Shown: piece by piece, positions 37,030-50,283 of the stretch
Layout: every line of letters starts with the position of its first letter
How positions within the stretch are numbered: the stretch's first letter is position 1
Assembly: GCA_018894105.1 (NCBI GenBank)
Contig: CM032123.1
Span: 25,459,744-25,523,743 of the forward strand
Origin: Jacaranda mimosifolia
Taxonomy: Eukaryota; Streptophyta; Magnoliopsida; Lamiales; Bignoniaceae
Reading direction: 5' to 3'
DNA length: 64,000 nt
Notes under the pieces: generated by a model
What the model was told of the DNA's origin: nothing
Databases searched by the model: none
The model's input: the letters and a program-made list of their open reading frames with translations, nothing else
Translations under genes and position numbers: made by a program

Positions 37030-37332
37030 TTATATCCTAGGGATTCTTTGGGATCTCAAGCGGGGCTCTTAACTATCTTCACATTTTATTTACCTGTTGG
37101 TGTTTTTGTATTTCACTCCTCTTTTTCTTTAAGTATTACTTTTACTTTGGAGATTTGTTAAGCAACCTCAGAGGGTCTTCAAGGGTCCATATATGTTTGT
37201 TGTGAAGGGGGGTTCTCTCTAAAAATCAAATGAAGCTCTAGGAACACAAATATCTTACTAAATCATCACAAAAGAAATATAAGTCATCCTCTTAAAAGGG
37301 ATGGCATATAATTCATTCAATAATAAGAACAA
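37030..37332. other. unassigned repeat-like DNA
   Basis: Between the right end of the 33-37 kb segment and the Gypsy remnant. No gene or motif recognised. It may be the downstream part of the Gypsy element (3' region on the minus strand). Confidence 0.4.
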
Positions 37333-40005
37333 CTAACTATTGGAATGAAAAAATCTTCTAAACAAGAAAAGGAAATTTCTTTCAAAAGGTAAAAATACCA
37401 AGGTATCAATAACCTTTACTAATCTAACTCTATAATCAAAAGTAGAATTCCTAAGATTTGGGATATTCCAAGTCCTAGGCACATCTTTTCCCTCCATGCT
37501 TTGCAACTTGTAAGATCCCAAATTCACGATTTTGGCTACTTTATAATGCCCTTCCCACTTGTTTCTACTCTTCACATCACCAAGTCTCTGACTTGAAAAC
37601 TCCTCATGCATATTTCGATGTTATATGACCTTGACATCCTTGCCTTATACATTTTGTGAATATGTACTTCATCTCATCTCTAGGAGCAAGTCCATGTTCA
37701 TCCTCAATTGTTTTGAGTTTCAAGAATCCTCATAATTTTTCACCCTCCAACTAACTTCTCTAATTTTGGATGTTAGAGTATGGTCCAATTTGTGAGTTCA
37801 ATTTGCCTGTTGCTCATGGATTGGTAACAAATGTAAAAGTTTATTTGATAGATAGCCCCTTACACTACTTTTTAAGCTTTGCTCACATAAATTGAGTTTC
37901 ATTACTGAGACCAACAATTGAGAGATCCCAAATCTGTATATGACGTTTGTCTAGAGGAACTTTATGACTTTCGTTTTGGATATAAGTTCTAGGTTTTCTA
38001 CCACCATCCACTTGGGAAAATATCCACCACTATTACGAGGAACTTCGTCTAGCTAATTGTATATGTAAAGGGTCCCACAATGTCTAACCCTCAGTACACA
38101 AAAAGGCACGGGTTGTCAATTGGTTGCAAGTGGATGCTGGGATTAGGGATGCAAATGAATGAGTCGAGCCAACCTTTAACCATTTTTTCAGGCTCGAGCT
38201 GGATCTTGAATCAAATGAATCGAGCTTGACCTTGATGAGCTAAGGAAATTGAGCCTCAAGCTTGACTCAACTTGATTCATAAAGCATGAACTTATCATTA
38301 AGTTATAGGCTCGAGCTCAAAAGGTTATTTATTTTATAAAAAAATCTAAAATTAATGTATTTTATTAGCTCACAAGCCAACTCGCAAACTTTCAAACAAG
38401 AATTATTTGGCTTGAGATCAGCTCAAAAACTATACGAATGAGCTTAAGCTCAAATTTTTTGAACTTGAGCTTGAACACTTTTTGAGCCAGCTCGATTCGT
38501 TTGCATCCCTAGCTGGGATGATGTCTCAAATTAGTGTTCTCTCGATAGGCTTGATATGCGCTGACCAAGCTCTAAGTGTCTTTAAGTATTGTTGGCAAGG
38601 AGAAGCCTTATCTAAAGGTATTAGCTACCAAGGACCTGACTCCAGAGTAGTTTCCACATATTTCTTCATGGATCTCATGCATTACATTTTCTGCTCTCTC
38701 CAAAGGTAAACATTTTAGGTAGGGAAAATTGAAACCACATTTGTATAGTCCTTCGTGTATTAGCACAAATCTCGAGGTTTGGCTCTCAACTCTTTTGCTT
38801 TCTTTAGATTGTTGGGAAGGGTGCCACTCCAAAAGTATTTGATGATAGGGTCCATCCAGGTCTCAGGATTGTTCTCAACTTCCATCACTTCAGGGGATAA
38901 CTGATGTTCAGTTTTTAGGGATCCCTTATCCGACTTGTTAAATACCAAGAAAGTGATCTATCACTTTTAATTCTAGCTAGGGTACTGGGTATCTTAGCCA
39001 AGCAGTCTATGATGTAGTTTTCATAACATAGTATCCATGTGAAGGCGAAATCCTTGAATGTTTGGCTAATCACCTCATTTGTTGAAAGTATTTCATCATG
39101 TTTTTCCCTTTACCTCATAATTCACTTGGACTTAGTTGACTACTAATTGCAAGTCTCCATAAGTAAACAGCCAACGGGCTTCAACAGCGAGGGCCAATTT
39201 CATTCCTATGATAAGCGTCTCATACTCGAATTTATTTTTGAGGCAAAAAAATTGAATCTCACAACATAATCAAATGTGTTTCCTTCTACTTCCAACATTG
39301 GTGGATAATCCATCTACATAGAGAAAACATGTAGCGATAGAGCTCCTTAGTTTATTTCCTGCACCCTATGCTATGAATCTACCAATGTTCCGGTTTTGAT
39401 CACTAGTTGGAGGCAATATTCTATTCAATATTGAATAAGCTCAATGACCTTTTCACCATTTTTCTAAAGCTTTCAAGCTATTTAGTATGTTTTTTCAAGG
39501 AATGCTAAGTAGTATGATCTGATGGACTTGAAAGTAAAGGACGAGTTTTCTCCCAACCATCAATACAGATACTAGCTTTTTTATTGAGGAACACCTGAGC
39601 TCCAGCCTTTGTGAGAGTCAAGTGATATAATAGATTGGTTGATGTTATCTTCCACGCTCTCGTACTAGGGCAATGTTGATTGTTACCTTTGTGGTAGCTA
39701 AGTACAAGAATAACAATTGTCCTGCTCTCAACTTTCTCAACAAAGGAGGTAATATCAAATAAGCATTTAGTTGTTGAGACACCCATTTGCACTCTTATAT
39801 CTACTCGAACATCTTTATTTGAAATATTTTGAAAAACTGTTGTTCTTTCTTTGCGAACTTTGATACGAATATATTTAGGGCGGTGAGCCATCCTATTAAT
39901 CTTTGCACGTCCTTGATGATTTATGATGGTGGCATTTCGAGGACTATTTTTATCTTTTCATGATTCATCCCTATCCCCTTAGGAACTTCCTACCCTTACT
40001 CTAAA
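37333..40005 (-). pseudogene. Ty3/Gypsy pol remnant, RT end to integrase C-terminus
   Basis: Read from 40005 down on the minus strand, broken frames give the Gypsy order. First comes the end of reverse transcriptase (NHEKIKIVLEMPP, then KDVQRLIGWLTALN). Next is the RNase H connection with LPPLLRKLRAGQLLFLYLAT. Then an archaeal-type RNase H (FEYETLIIGMKLALAVEARW, then LQLVVN; about 39220-39110). An H2C2 finger region follows (YKCGFNFPYLKCLPLERAEN, EIHEEICGNYSG; about 38780-38650). The integrase core has GLDIVGPF and a VVDIFPKW motif (about 38080-37980). The C-terminal RNKWEGHYKV...GSYKLQ...VPRTWNIPNLR is at about 37570-37440. A second RNase H of this type is typical of the Tat/Retand lineage. 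Stops and frameshifts are frequent and no LTR was identified, so this is a truncated, dead copy. A MITE splits it at 38144-38511. Confidence 0.85.
38144..38511. mobile_element. hAT-like MITE, 368 bp, nested in the Gypsy remnant
   Basis: Ends are inverted: TAGGGATGCAAATGAAT on the left and, reverse-complemented, TAGGGATGCAAACGAAT on the right. The insertion is flanked by a perfect 8-bp target duplication, GCTGGGAT (38136-38143 and 38512-38519), diagnostic of hAT superfamily transposition. The inside is AT-rich and repeats CTCGAGCT and CAAGCTTGA motifs, with no coding capacity. It needs a transposase from elsewhere. The perfect duplication in a heavily mutated host element shows that the MITE arrived later. 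Confidence 0.95.
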
Positions 40006-42890
40006 CACACATTTTGCGAGGTGGAGACGCGTGTTTAATTTTCTAAGAGTGGTCTCCATGTTTAAACTTCTAAGAGTTGTGAAACATTCTCCTAGGTTCG
40101 GCTAAAGAATCAATGAAATTTATATTCTAATAAGTTGGCATAGAGGTATTTTAAGTTCTAAGGCATGCCAAATCTAACATTCTTGTACTAAAATAGTTAT
40201 CTTCTAATTCAACACTTATGTTGGAGTTCTTTTATTTTTAATACTTATGCAAAAGTTACCAATTCATCTTAAAGAAATATGAACACTAAAAACGTATGCT
40301 AGTTTGTTGTCCACCCCTAATCCATTGGCTAAAGAATCAATAAAACTCATCACTCTTTTTAAGTTTGGTTAATTGCACTTGGTCCTAAGATACAGAGCTC
40401 ATTTGGAGAATATGATTTATGTGACCGATAAAATTTTGCAGTATTGTGCTGTTCATAATAATACTAAACAGTATATATATCTAATTTGTTATACGGAAAG
40501 GAGGATATTTGTATTTCAGTCTTTTTTGTTTGAATTCTAGCAACCTAGCTCCCAACACAGAAGAATTTATCAATTAATCATTTGCCAAAAATCCCATCTC
40601 TCAAAAATTTGACAGAACTAACTAGAATTGTCCATCCAATGGCATAATACAAACCAAACATGGAATTGCTTTATAGACTGTAAATGGCCCCCATGCACAA
40701 CCATACTACCATAGTAGTTTCATTTCCCCCATTAATTCTCATTTAAAATTCTTTATGTTTCATTATATATTCCAAATACAAATTATATATATATATATAA
40801 TTTGTAATTATTTTTTAATGTATTTTACATTTATTTATAAAATGTGCACATTAAAATGTCTGGATTACCCAAGCACACAACCTTCTGCAAAGGTTTTAAG
40901 AAACAAATTGGCTAACCCACCATTAAATGAAAATAATTTTTTCAGAATCATTTTTGCAAAAATAACTATAGCAAGAAACTTGCCAATTTCACCCCAAGCT
41001 TTAAGGTACATTTTCTTCATGGAACAGGAAATTCTGTTTCTCTGCTTCTTTTTTTCCTTCTGAAAAATTGCTCAAGGTAAGAACCATTTTTCAAGATAAA
41101 TTTATAACTTTAAAATATTATCTACCTTCAAAATCCAATCAAATTTTAATTCTAGAATAAATAAAAATCAACCTTAAACAATTTCTATTCAAGGAAGAAC
41201 AATATCCATCGAAAAAAATAAGAAAACTATCTAGATTAAATGAAATGTCAGTATTTGAAAGGATTTAAGAGACAAAAAAGGGTGAAAAATTAACCCATTT
41301 AACAAAAAAGTGAAACCAAAATCAATAATAAAATTAAATCACACACACACACACATACATATATATATATATTACCAAATTAAAATCAGCCCACTTATTG
41401 TAATAGCATAAGTAATATGAGGTGATTAAAACTTAAAAAATATAAAAATATAGCGATTTGTTCGAGACCATAATCCAAACCTAGAAAAATATTTGAAAGG
41501 CATGGAGAATTGCTTGAATTTCGCCAACCTTCAATGCAAGTGATTCGTCATTGATCATGAAAATCGACGCCCTTGCTCTGCTAATTGGCTTTTTTGGCCA
41601 TTTTTTTTTTTTTTTTTTTGTCTAGTTCTTATAAATGTACATATTCAAAATAAAATCCCCAAAAAGAAAAAATATATCCAGAGAGAAAGAGGGAGAGTTT
41701 TAGAGGGCTAAACTATTGAACTACGATGAAATGATAGAGATGAACAGATATACAAGTCAGAAGAGTTTAGCACTGGGACGAAGGCATTTATAGGGGAAGG
41801 AATTAGAGCAACCCTGAAACCCTAATTGCTAATTGACCAGATTGGCTCCCGAGGACATTTTAGCAAGGCTCATTTAAATGTGAAAATGTGAATGGAGTCG
41901 ACACCGAGTGCTCAAATAGAATCTGAGTTAATTTTATGTTTTAAGTTTTAACTACAAGGTTTTGTGCACATAAACATTTTTTAATTTAATTAATATATAA
42001 TTAAAACTATTATTATCTATAATTCTTATGTAATAATAAATTTTATAATTAAGACATAAACACACCAAAAGAGATAGAAAGAGATAAATGATAAAATTGT
42101 TTAAACAATCAAAAGATTATTTAAAAATTTTATTGTATTATTTTTAGAATATCTACTTCTCCACCTTACTATAATCCTTTTAATTAAATAATAAATATCA
42201 AACAATATGATTTGGTAATTACCTGCACTTAAAATAGCACTAACACCAAATACCCTTTCAACAAAATTATTAGGGTTGCATCCTATCTCTTCCACATTGA
42301 TCAAAAATCTAATCAGCATATAAAGCTCTAGACTTGAGACTCAAGTCATATTGCCTGTTGAATTCCTGGTTCGCACATGAAATTTACATTCAGGAAAATG
42401 ACAAACAATCATGTAAAATCTAAAAGCCATGTCTACTCTCAAAGTAAGTTTTATTTACTTCAGCAAGTTCTGTAATTAGAACTAACAGTTTTTGTTTCTA
42501 GATCATCATGGAATGCTTGTTAGATATTGATGCTACATAGAAGTGGAGTGAATTTGGTTCTTCTTGGCTCTTTTCGATGATAGTAGTGTGTCAATTCATT
42601 TTCTCTGAAACACATACAAAGAAGTTTTTTACTCTCGAATATTATCAAAATTTCATGGCTCTTTTGAGAATGATTTTTTGTACTCAAGTTCTCTTTGGAA
42701 TTTAGTATTTATAATTTTTCTTAATAACTTTAGGCCTATTAGGGTTTTGTTGTCCTTGTTCATTAGCTTAATTATTCTGGGCTCTCTAGCCTTTTCTATT
42801 TAATTAATTAATTTAGTTTGTTAGGCCTTCTTTAATTCTATTACTAATTTTCCCTCAGAGTCTTACATACACACATCATTATGCCCCCTA
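40006..42890. other. intergenic DNA with microsatellites
   Basis: No gene is supported. There is a CA tract running into TA repeats at about 41341-41372, a run of T near 41602-41620, and a TA tract near 40785-40799. A promoter-like segment on the minus strand is listed separately. A GGTTCGCAC near 42370 resembles part of a B box, but no tRNA fold was seen. Confidence 0.5.
41785..41796 (-). promoter_or_regulatory. promoter-like TATA element on the minus strand
   Basis: On the minus strand CCTATAAATGCC follows an AGGGTTTCAGGG stretch (telo-box-like AAACCCTAA on the plus strand near 41817) and precedes CT-rich leader-like sequence. The first downstream ATGs give only short frames, one reading MINDESLALKVGEIQAILHA. 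This is what a promoter of a lost or very short gene would look like; it may be chance. Confidence 0.3.
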
Positions 42891-45800
42891 TTTTCAATTT
42901 GAAAATTTTATTTTTATACTGAAATATATCATAAGTTCAAATTTTAATGTTCACCATACCATAATTTATTAAAATAAGGTTATTAATATGATTAATTTTG
43001 CTTGGTCAATTTAAGCATGTACTCGCGAGTATCCAACTTTTGTTCAAGTTGAGACCTACTAGGTTTTAAAGTCTACAGGATCTCTAAGAGGTGCTTTATA
43101 GGGTAATTTTGGCATCACCTAAAGACTTGGTGAAAATCTCAGCTAAGTTGAGAAAAGAGAAAAAATGAAGGAAGTTCTCAATAGGAGTACTGAGATGAGT
43201 TCCTAAGGTACCTTTCTTTTTGCTTTATTATGTTTTTTGCACTGTATATTTCCTTCACAATGTTTTACCCAACTCTCTTGAGTTAGTAAAACTTTTTAGG
43301 TTCATCCTGAGTCAAAAAAATATTTGAGAATAGGTCTCTTTTGAGTCAAGACTTGTGAAAGAATCAAAAACATAGTCAAGTACATCGCCACCGTCTTATT
43401 GCTGCCATTCAATTGGGCAATAAGCAAAGGTAAGATAGGCTAAGCACTCATGGCATCGGCACTAGGTGCCTGACACTAGCACCCTTACGATGTTAAAAAT
43501 CGACCATTGAGGGCCGATTAGCTGGGGCACCCATGGGGCATCTAGAGCAAGCAACTGCTGGCCTATAGGGAGTCACCCCTGTGCGCTCTTAGGGCATTGA
43601 TGGCCTCCAAGGCACCTGCTTTGGATGGCTGACTGTCGTTGGCTATGGCAGTAAAGGCGAGGCGATTATAGGTCTTTCAGTCTTGTTCGTTTTCGAGGTG
43701 TTGCTCTCCTTACGATTATTCTAAGTTAGTGGACCCTTCATTGAGTGCATCGTCATACCGGTCTTAGAAAATTTTAATGAGTCTCAAAAATTGTAGAATT
43801 AATGTATAGTTCATGTGTTATTTTTTCGTCTAAGTTTGAGTCTGAAATAAAGGTTTCTTCCGTGAGGAATCTGAAGATGATTTTATCATTAGCAGTAACT
43901 TTGATCAAGTGGCAGATATTAAGTACTTACTTCAATTAGATGTTTTGAGATATAGGATATGATGAGTTTGGATTCATTTTCCCTTCGCCCAGTGATAACA
44001 TGGTGTCATCATAAGGGATACTTAATTATTTTTAGTAGTTACTTTGTTTGCGGGTTCACTTTGCCTCTTGACCTACTTTTGTTGGATGTAGAATAAGAAG
44101 TTATGAGGTATTTCTATGTTAGTTTGTGCGCAATTTTTTTGCATTTTTCACGGGGGTTCAGTAATGTTTGTCTAACTTAGGTTTGTTGCCTTAGACATTT
44201 ATCTGCTTTGTTTTGAGTACGTAACATGCACAATTAGCCTTTTTTTTCATTCCTTTCCCAAACCTAGCAGTAAATTTTTGAGTGGATTGCTTTCTCCAAG
44301 AAGGCTTTGGAAGGTTGGATATTTATTTGTGCACGATCAAAGTTGGGGCATCCCTCATGAGTGGACTAGTTCACCTTCTCTGGTCTATTTAGACCAATTC
44401 ATCGTGATCTTTGTAAGAGTTTTGTGGAGGTAGTGTTATTCAAGTCCCCCTTCAACCTTACTTATATGTTTCTAGTGGATATTTAGCATGTTTTTCTTTT
44501 GATTAACTATTTGTGTACCTGTATGAATTGTTGCTTGTTTACATTCTCCTTAGTACTTGTATTTAATCTTGTTCTCTTTTATTCATTAGAATAAAATAAG
44601 GTTGATTTCACTAGGATCTGCACAAGGAGGGCAAAAAAGAGGCGTACACGAGAGACGCATTGTGGAGTAGCACCATAGGGAGACGTCACCAGTTGAGCAG
44701 CATCTAAGCCCCTCTCGGCCAGTAATCAAGTACGGCACGTGCTTCCATGCCTCCAATAACATAGCCACTTAATGCAGCTGAGGAGCTCGAGGTGGTGTTT
44801 TCTGGAACCAGCCAAAAAGCATACATGTAAGTCGATCGCTTGCTTGCAAAGAGCTTTCCCTTTCCATAGCGATCTAGCAAAGGAATTTTTCACTATGGCT
44901 TACATTGGAGTTGTGGAGTGTACTCTCACTGGTATATAAATGAGACTGCCTTTAGCATTGATTGCATGCAAGGCTTATAAGAATGACCAAGGGAAGTTGG
45001 AGTTATATTCTTCTTCTTAGTTGATAGAGATAACTAATGGAAACTTTGCTCGGGCAAGTATTTATCTTAATACTTAGTTTATGTTTATAATTTGTTTCTT
45101 TCCTTGCAAAAGTCGTAGTTTTTTTAACTTTATGCTTCATGCATTTTTTAGCACAGGGTTGGAACTTAGTTGAACAGGTGCTCTGCCAAGCATAAGGAGT
45201 CGCAACAATGGTGACGCGACTTAAGCAAGAGACCTCCGAATCAACTCGATAGCAAAGTCAAAAGAAAGAGGAATTTGTGAAATTGCAGAATGAGTATGAG
45301 TAGTTAAAGGCCCAATATGCTAATAAAGTGAATACTAAAGAGATGTTTTTGGAAACCTCTATGAGAAAGGCACTTAACAGCGCTGGTCGCAAGGATGCAA
45401 TTATAGAGTTTAAGGCCCAAATAAGTTCTTTTAGGCTATTGAGGTAAAGGTGATAGCAATCTATGAGCAAATCATCTGGGGCTATCATCATATTTGGAGC
45501 GAGACTGAGCAATACCCCACCGAAGACTTATTGATGTTAGACTCCACCATTCTAGTCAATCATTCCATTAGAAAGTATAGAAGAGTGCTTGAGGCTGGTG
45601 CAGAAGCAATGATGGAAGACCTAGTTGAGACCACTCCACAAGAGTAGAAACGTTTCTTTAGAGTATAAGTAATACATAGGAGCTTTTATTGTCTTTTTTG
45701 TGTTTCATAACTATTCAACATTTTCCTTTAGTTTTAGTTGCAATTTGACTATTTTTTGGATTTGATTGTTCTTTCTAGAGGCCAAGTAATGGTTAAACAT

Positions 45801-46195
45801 TTTTTTTATTACTGTGAGTGTTCACTTCCTTTTTTGTTTAAGGAAGTTTTTTACTCATTCATATTTGTTCAAGTTTTTAGCCAAATAATGACTATAAAGT
45901 GCTCTTATGATTATTCCATTTTGCGCTAAGTCTTGAGAAGGACTCATCTTATGTGAACTTCATTGTTTTTGCAGTATTGTTGATGTATTTGAACCTTTGT
46001 ACTTCGTGCATGAGTTTGCCTACACAAAGCAATTAAGGATCCCATCAAGTAGGTGCCTGGCCATACCATTATGTAACGAACGTCAATTGAGTGCTAGGCC
46101 AGGCCAGGGCACAGGCACCTATCAGACACCAAGTCGTTTTGCAGGGCGCCCATGGTAAGTACTTATTGGGTGCTCATGCTGAGCTTGTTGGAATA
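42891..46195. mobile_element. decayed repeat region, left part
   Basis: A less AT-rich region without a complete gene. A plus-strand remnant at about 45210-45647 reads, over two broken frames, as a helical charged protein (FVKLQNEYE, then MRKALNSAGRKDAIIEFKAQ, then YPTEDLLMLDS and EDLVETTPQE before a stop). This looks like the coiled-coil part of a retroelement gag or similar protein, but I cannot place it. Stretches at 43440-43680 and 46030-46195 repeat GGCACC and GGGCGCC-type words. The region continues after the solo LTR. Confidence 0.4.
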
Positions 46196-48309
46196 GTGCC
46201 CGACAAGCCAATAGAATTGGCCTTGTAAAGCTATTTTATTGTAAAACAATTTTGATTGAATGATATTCTCTATATGGCTATCTTCATCTCATGCTCATTA
46301 TTACTTTACTTGCATTTGGATGAAGCCCCTAGATCACTTATGACTACGGGACTTGGTTAATGACCATGGAATAAGTCTCACATGGTCATGATTTTAAATA
46401 TTCCAAGTCATAGGATCTTACGAGACAGGGCATCTAAGATTCGAATAGACTTGCACTAACGATGCATAAATCAAAGAGTTGGATATTGCTCCATTCCATG
46501 AGCATCCGTATGAGATATGGGTGCATGTTAATGGGTGCTTGTTAGATAATAAGGCACTGAAGACCCACTGGAGAATCCACTAGATAGCCATAGTGGCAAG
46601 TCAGCAGTGGCAAGTTCTCCAGGTTACACTAGTGCATATCATTAGTCCTCTGACTTGAGGATCTATGGTAACATTGCTTTGACCCTTTCTTAACCATTTA
46701 GCAGGTCTTTTGAGTTGAGGTTGGGTATGAGCTATGTGGTATAGAGGTTTGTGAGATCCAAGATGGAATCCAACTCTTCAGTTTTGTGAAGGGCGAATAC
46801 ATCGCATATGTATTCTATAATGATCGATTCCAAGAAATCCTTGCGCAAAGTAGTGTGACAATTTGGAAAAGGAGTTTTCCAAAGATGAGGTCACACAAGG
46901 GAACCAAACATTGAGAATACAAGCATAGAATCGAGACTATCAGGGAGCCAACAAATATCTTGCCCTAGGCCCCTTTCAGGAGATAGAAGACGAAAGGACC
47001 GTATTTGCATGGTAAGCGTAGAGCTATAATGGTTCTCCAAAACATTCATTTCGACCAATTAGTGGGGCTCCATGGGCTTGAGGTTGGACATCGACTATGA
47101 AAATTGGGTACTCTTCAATTAATGAAATTAATTGAATCGAGTCGATTAGTTTAAAAGTGTTTTAAACTAAAATAAATTTATGATATTCAAAAGTCATAAG
47201 GTGTTGTAAGCCCATATCCAATGAATGGTAGAATCTATTGGGTCACACACAAAAGCCAATTAGCTTCCTATTTGATGGAGAAAAGATTTTCTAAGTGTTA
47301 GAAAATGTCTCCTAGTGGACCGATTTTAAGGTGTCAATTTTGGCTTGATTAATTTAAGTATTAAATTAATCAATTAATTTAAGGAGATCAATTAGACCAA
47401 TAATTAAGGAGTTAATTATTTGGTGTCAATATGACCATCAATTGGTCAAGTTAGCTTAAAGAGGTAAGTTAACAAAATGCAAGCTTAAGAGTTGAACTTG
47501 TTTAACTTAAGATTTAAGTTAAAGGTTAATTAATTAAATTAAAGTGTTTAATTTAATTAATGGGAAGAACACATTTTGGAGGGAAATTCAAATGAAATGT
47601 TCATTTGAATTAGCATTTTAATTAACTTGAAATTAGATTTCAAATGTAATTAAAATACAAGTGAAATTCAATTTAGATTTAAATTTTCATTTGCCACCTT
47701 GGAAAAATGCAAGTTGGCTGCCCCTATTATGTCAAAAGGTGCGAAGAATTAGATTCTCCACCATTCCCTCCAAAATCCTTGCAAGCATTGCATTCATGTG
47801 CTGAAAGCCTTGCTTTTATTCTTCTTCCCTATCTAAAAGCGGCCTCCTCCATAGCTAAACTCTGACCTTATTCCAGCTTATAGGCTAAAGATTTTAGAAG
47901 ATCCATTTGTTATGTGGATCATATCAATAGAGGTAAACTACTTTGTTTGCTAAGGTTTTGGAGATCCACTTCACAGAGTCCGACTTGGAGATTTTCTTCA
48001 GGGAGATCCAGAAGGCTGAAAACCTTGAAATTTTTATTGAGAGTTCCTCAAGGTGTTGAGCATCTCTAGTAATTTTTTCGTGATTTTTGGAGATGATTTG
48101 ATGGAGGCAAAAATCACTCATCTCCAGCTGCACATTTGCTGGCAGTTTCTGGAAAGGTGAAGAGCCTCATTCTCCTTGGATTTTGCAATTTAAAGGTAAC
48201 ACTCTATCTTAATCTAAATCTCAAGCATGATTTGATCCTAGTTATCATGTAAGAACTAGTTTATTAAGCTTTTGAAGTTTTTATAATTAAATTCTAGTGC
48301 CTTACTAGC
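46196..48309 (+). mobile_element. solo LTR related to the Copia LTRs
   Basis: Begins TGTTGGAATAGTGCCC and follows the 23058-25272 LTR for over 2 kb: the 'ttgattgaatgatattct' block, the GACAGGGCATCTAAGATTCG motif, the TAAGGAGTTAA array (about 47340-47560), and the region after a 'gtggatcatatcaatagagg' stretch. No primer-binding site or coding sequence follows, so it is a solo LTR, formed by recombination between two LTRs. The right end near TTACTAGCT (48301-48310) is placed by alignment and a clear target duplication is not seen. Confidence 0.8.
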
Positions 48310-49860
48310 TTTTAGAGCGTCCACATTAGCATCCATTGGGCGCCTTGTATTATATGTCTACTGAGCGCCTGTTGAGCATCTACTGGGCGTTAGGCATGTT
48401 GGGCCAAATTAGGAGGTCCTAGGCACCCATGTTGGCTGCCAGCTTTTATAGGGGCACCAAGCGCCTGCTAGGCACTCAGCTATTAAGTTTTTTTTTTGTC
48501 TGAACAATTTAGTTCTGCCAAAAGGTATTGTCATTCATTCTTTCAATAAGTACAACTATTCAAAGGGCACTTAAGATTTTGTTGCCTTATCTTGGCATTC
48601 AACAAAGGACTTAGAGAAATTTTTGTTAGATTCATATATGCACTTAGTCAATTATTTGAATTCCAAGTGACTGTCATGCTGTCGATGTGAGCTCAACATG
48701 TGACAGGGATGCACGGGCAAGGTATGGAGCCTCTTTTTTATAATTCTTTGTAGCAAGTCTCTTTGAAAGGATATTATCAACTCCCATAGGGTAGTGCATG
48801 AAAGTACAAGTGAGTCTCACTAAGGAGACTTTTTTTTGCAATAATCAATCGATTAAAGCTAAACTTATCGAGTGCCTCACTGGTGAAGTCTTATTCCAAT
48901 GCTTAGTCAATCGCATGAAGATAAGCTGGACCCCTTACTGGTTAGGTTTCATCATGGTACTTAATGTTTCGTTTGGAACATAAATATATACCTTATTGAC
49001 AAGGGCTAAAAGCTAAATGTTTAATGATGTTTTGCATATGATCAAGTCTAAAAGGTCTTAACTTCGTTGGTAGCTATAGTAGTGAAGTTTGATTATTGGC
49101 CTCATTTAGGAGGTCTTTATTGATAGTGTTGAGTGTTGAGATGATGTCAGAGGACAAGTGTTATCAATATGTCTTGTCGTCGAACATCGAGTCAATATAA
49201 TGAGAAGTGGTGTGTAGGCTATTAACCCTTGCGAGGATCAATAATTGATATAGGGAGTGCAGCCACGTGCCCCTTAAGAGGCCTCAAAATGGGCTTATGC
49301 TTAATTGGTTAAGTATCAACCCGTCTTGACCTTTAAAGTGTTAAAATACTTACACCTTACTCTGGGGAAGATTCATGGCAAGCTTTTTTTTGCTTGGCTA
49401 TCTCGGAGAACCTTATAGTACGATGACGTTGAAGAGTTGCCACTCACCTCCAGGGAGATTTTGCTATGGGCTTGTAAGTGACGACCACATATCCCTAAGA
49501 AACCTTATAGTGGTATGACATCATTTCTTAGTTGTTTCATTTTTAAACCCTATTTAAAATAGTTATAGACTAGCTTTGAGATATTTTTATCTTTCGGAGA
49601 TAAAAAGGAAAGAGTTGGATGTTCTTGCGAGGTTCCTGGGAGTTGAATGTACTTGGTACATTTGATTTGAATTCATTTGTGGAGGTAGGCACGACATCAA
49701 ACCACGATAAATTTTATATTATGTTTATTGAATTTCTTTGCAGGGACTTCTTGAATTTTGTTACTTGATCATGCTGGGTTACAAGGTTTTCTCTCTCTAC
49801 TAAGTAGGGTGACTCTTCTTAGAGGACGACCCCCAATATGCCTTTCCCCCAAGTGTTAGC
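48310..49860. mobile_element. decayed repeat region, right part
   Basis: Continuation of the older sequence into which the solo LTR inserted: the GGGCGCC-rich words resume at 48320-48480. No intact frame. The 61-codon frame at 48798-48983 (VQVSLTKETFFCNNQ...) looks coding-like, but no domain is recognised. Confidence 0.4.
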
Positions 49861-50283
49861 CAATGTAAGAATTGGGAATGAGTAAGGAGAGGATACAAGA
49901 CTAACCTTTCAAACTCATTGTGCCAATAGTGATAAAAGACTTCCAAGACTTGGGTAATGTATTATAGCCAAGACTTGCAAAGAATGCAAGTCGTTCGCCA
50001 AGACAACCCTCCAAAAAATAAATAACTTAATAATTCTTAATTGATTAATAATTAATTAATTAATTAATTAACTAACTAACCATTAAATTAATTAAAATTA
50101 AACCAAGACAAGTTAAAATTAATCATCATGGTAAGGCAAAATTAAAAATAATAACCAAAAATAAAAATTATACTTTTAAGTTGGAAGAGGTAATTTCCAA
50201 TTAAAGGATGGAGGCTAGATTATCTACCCAATAAAAGCCAGGAGCATAAATGTAAAAGCCCAATAAAAAATTAATATAATTAA
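49861..50283. other. AT-rich DNA before the SINE
   Basis: No gene seen. A run of TTAA/ATTA repeats lies at about 50036-50100. It could be part of an LTR of the older element, since a TATAAATA motif follows at 50489-50496. Confidence 0.35.

Noticed and set aside
42314..42385. Possible tRNA gene or SINE around GGTTCGCAC
   Set aside because: No matching A box at the right distance and no cloverleaf arms could be paired.
46186..48320. A target duplication for the solo LTR (GAGCT / AGCTT)
   Set aside because: The right end of the LTR is uncertain and only a shifted partial match is seen.
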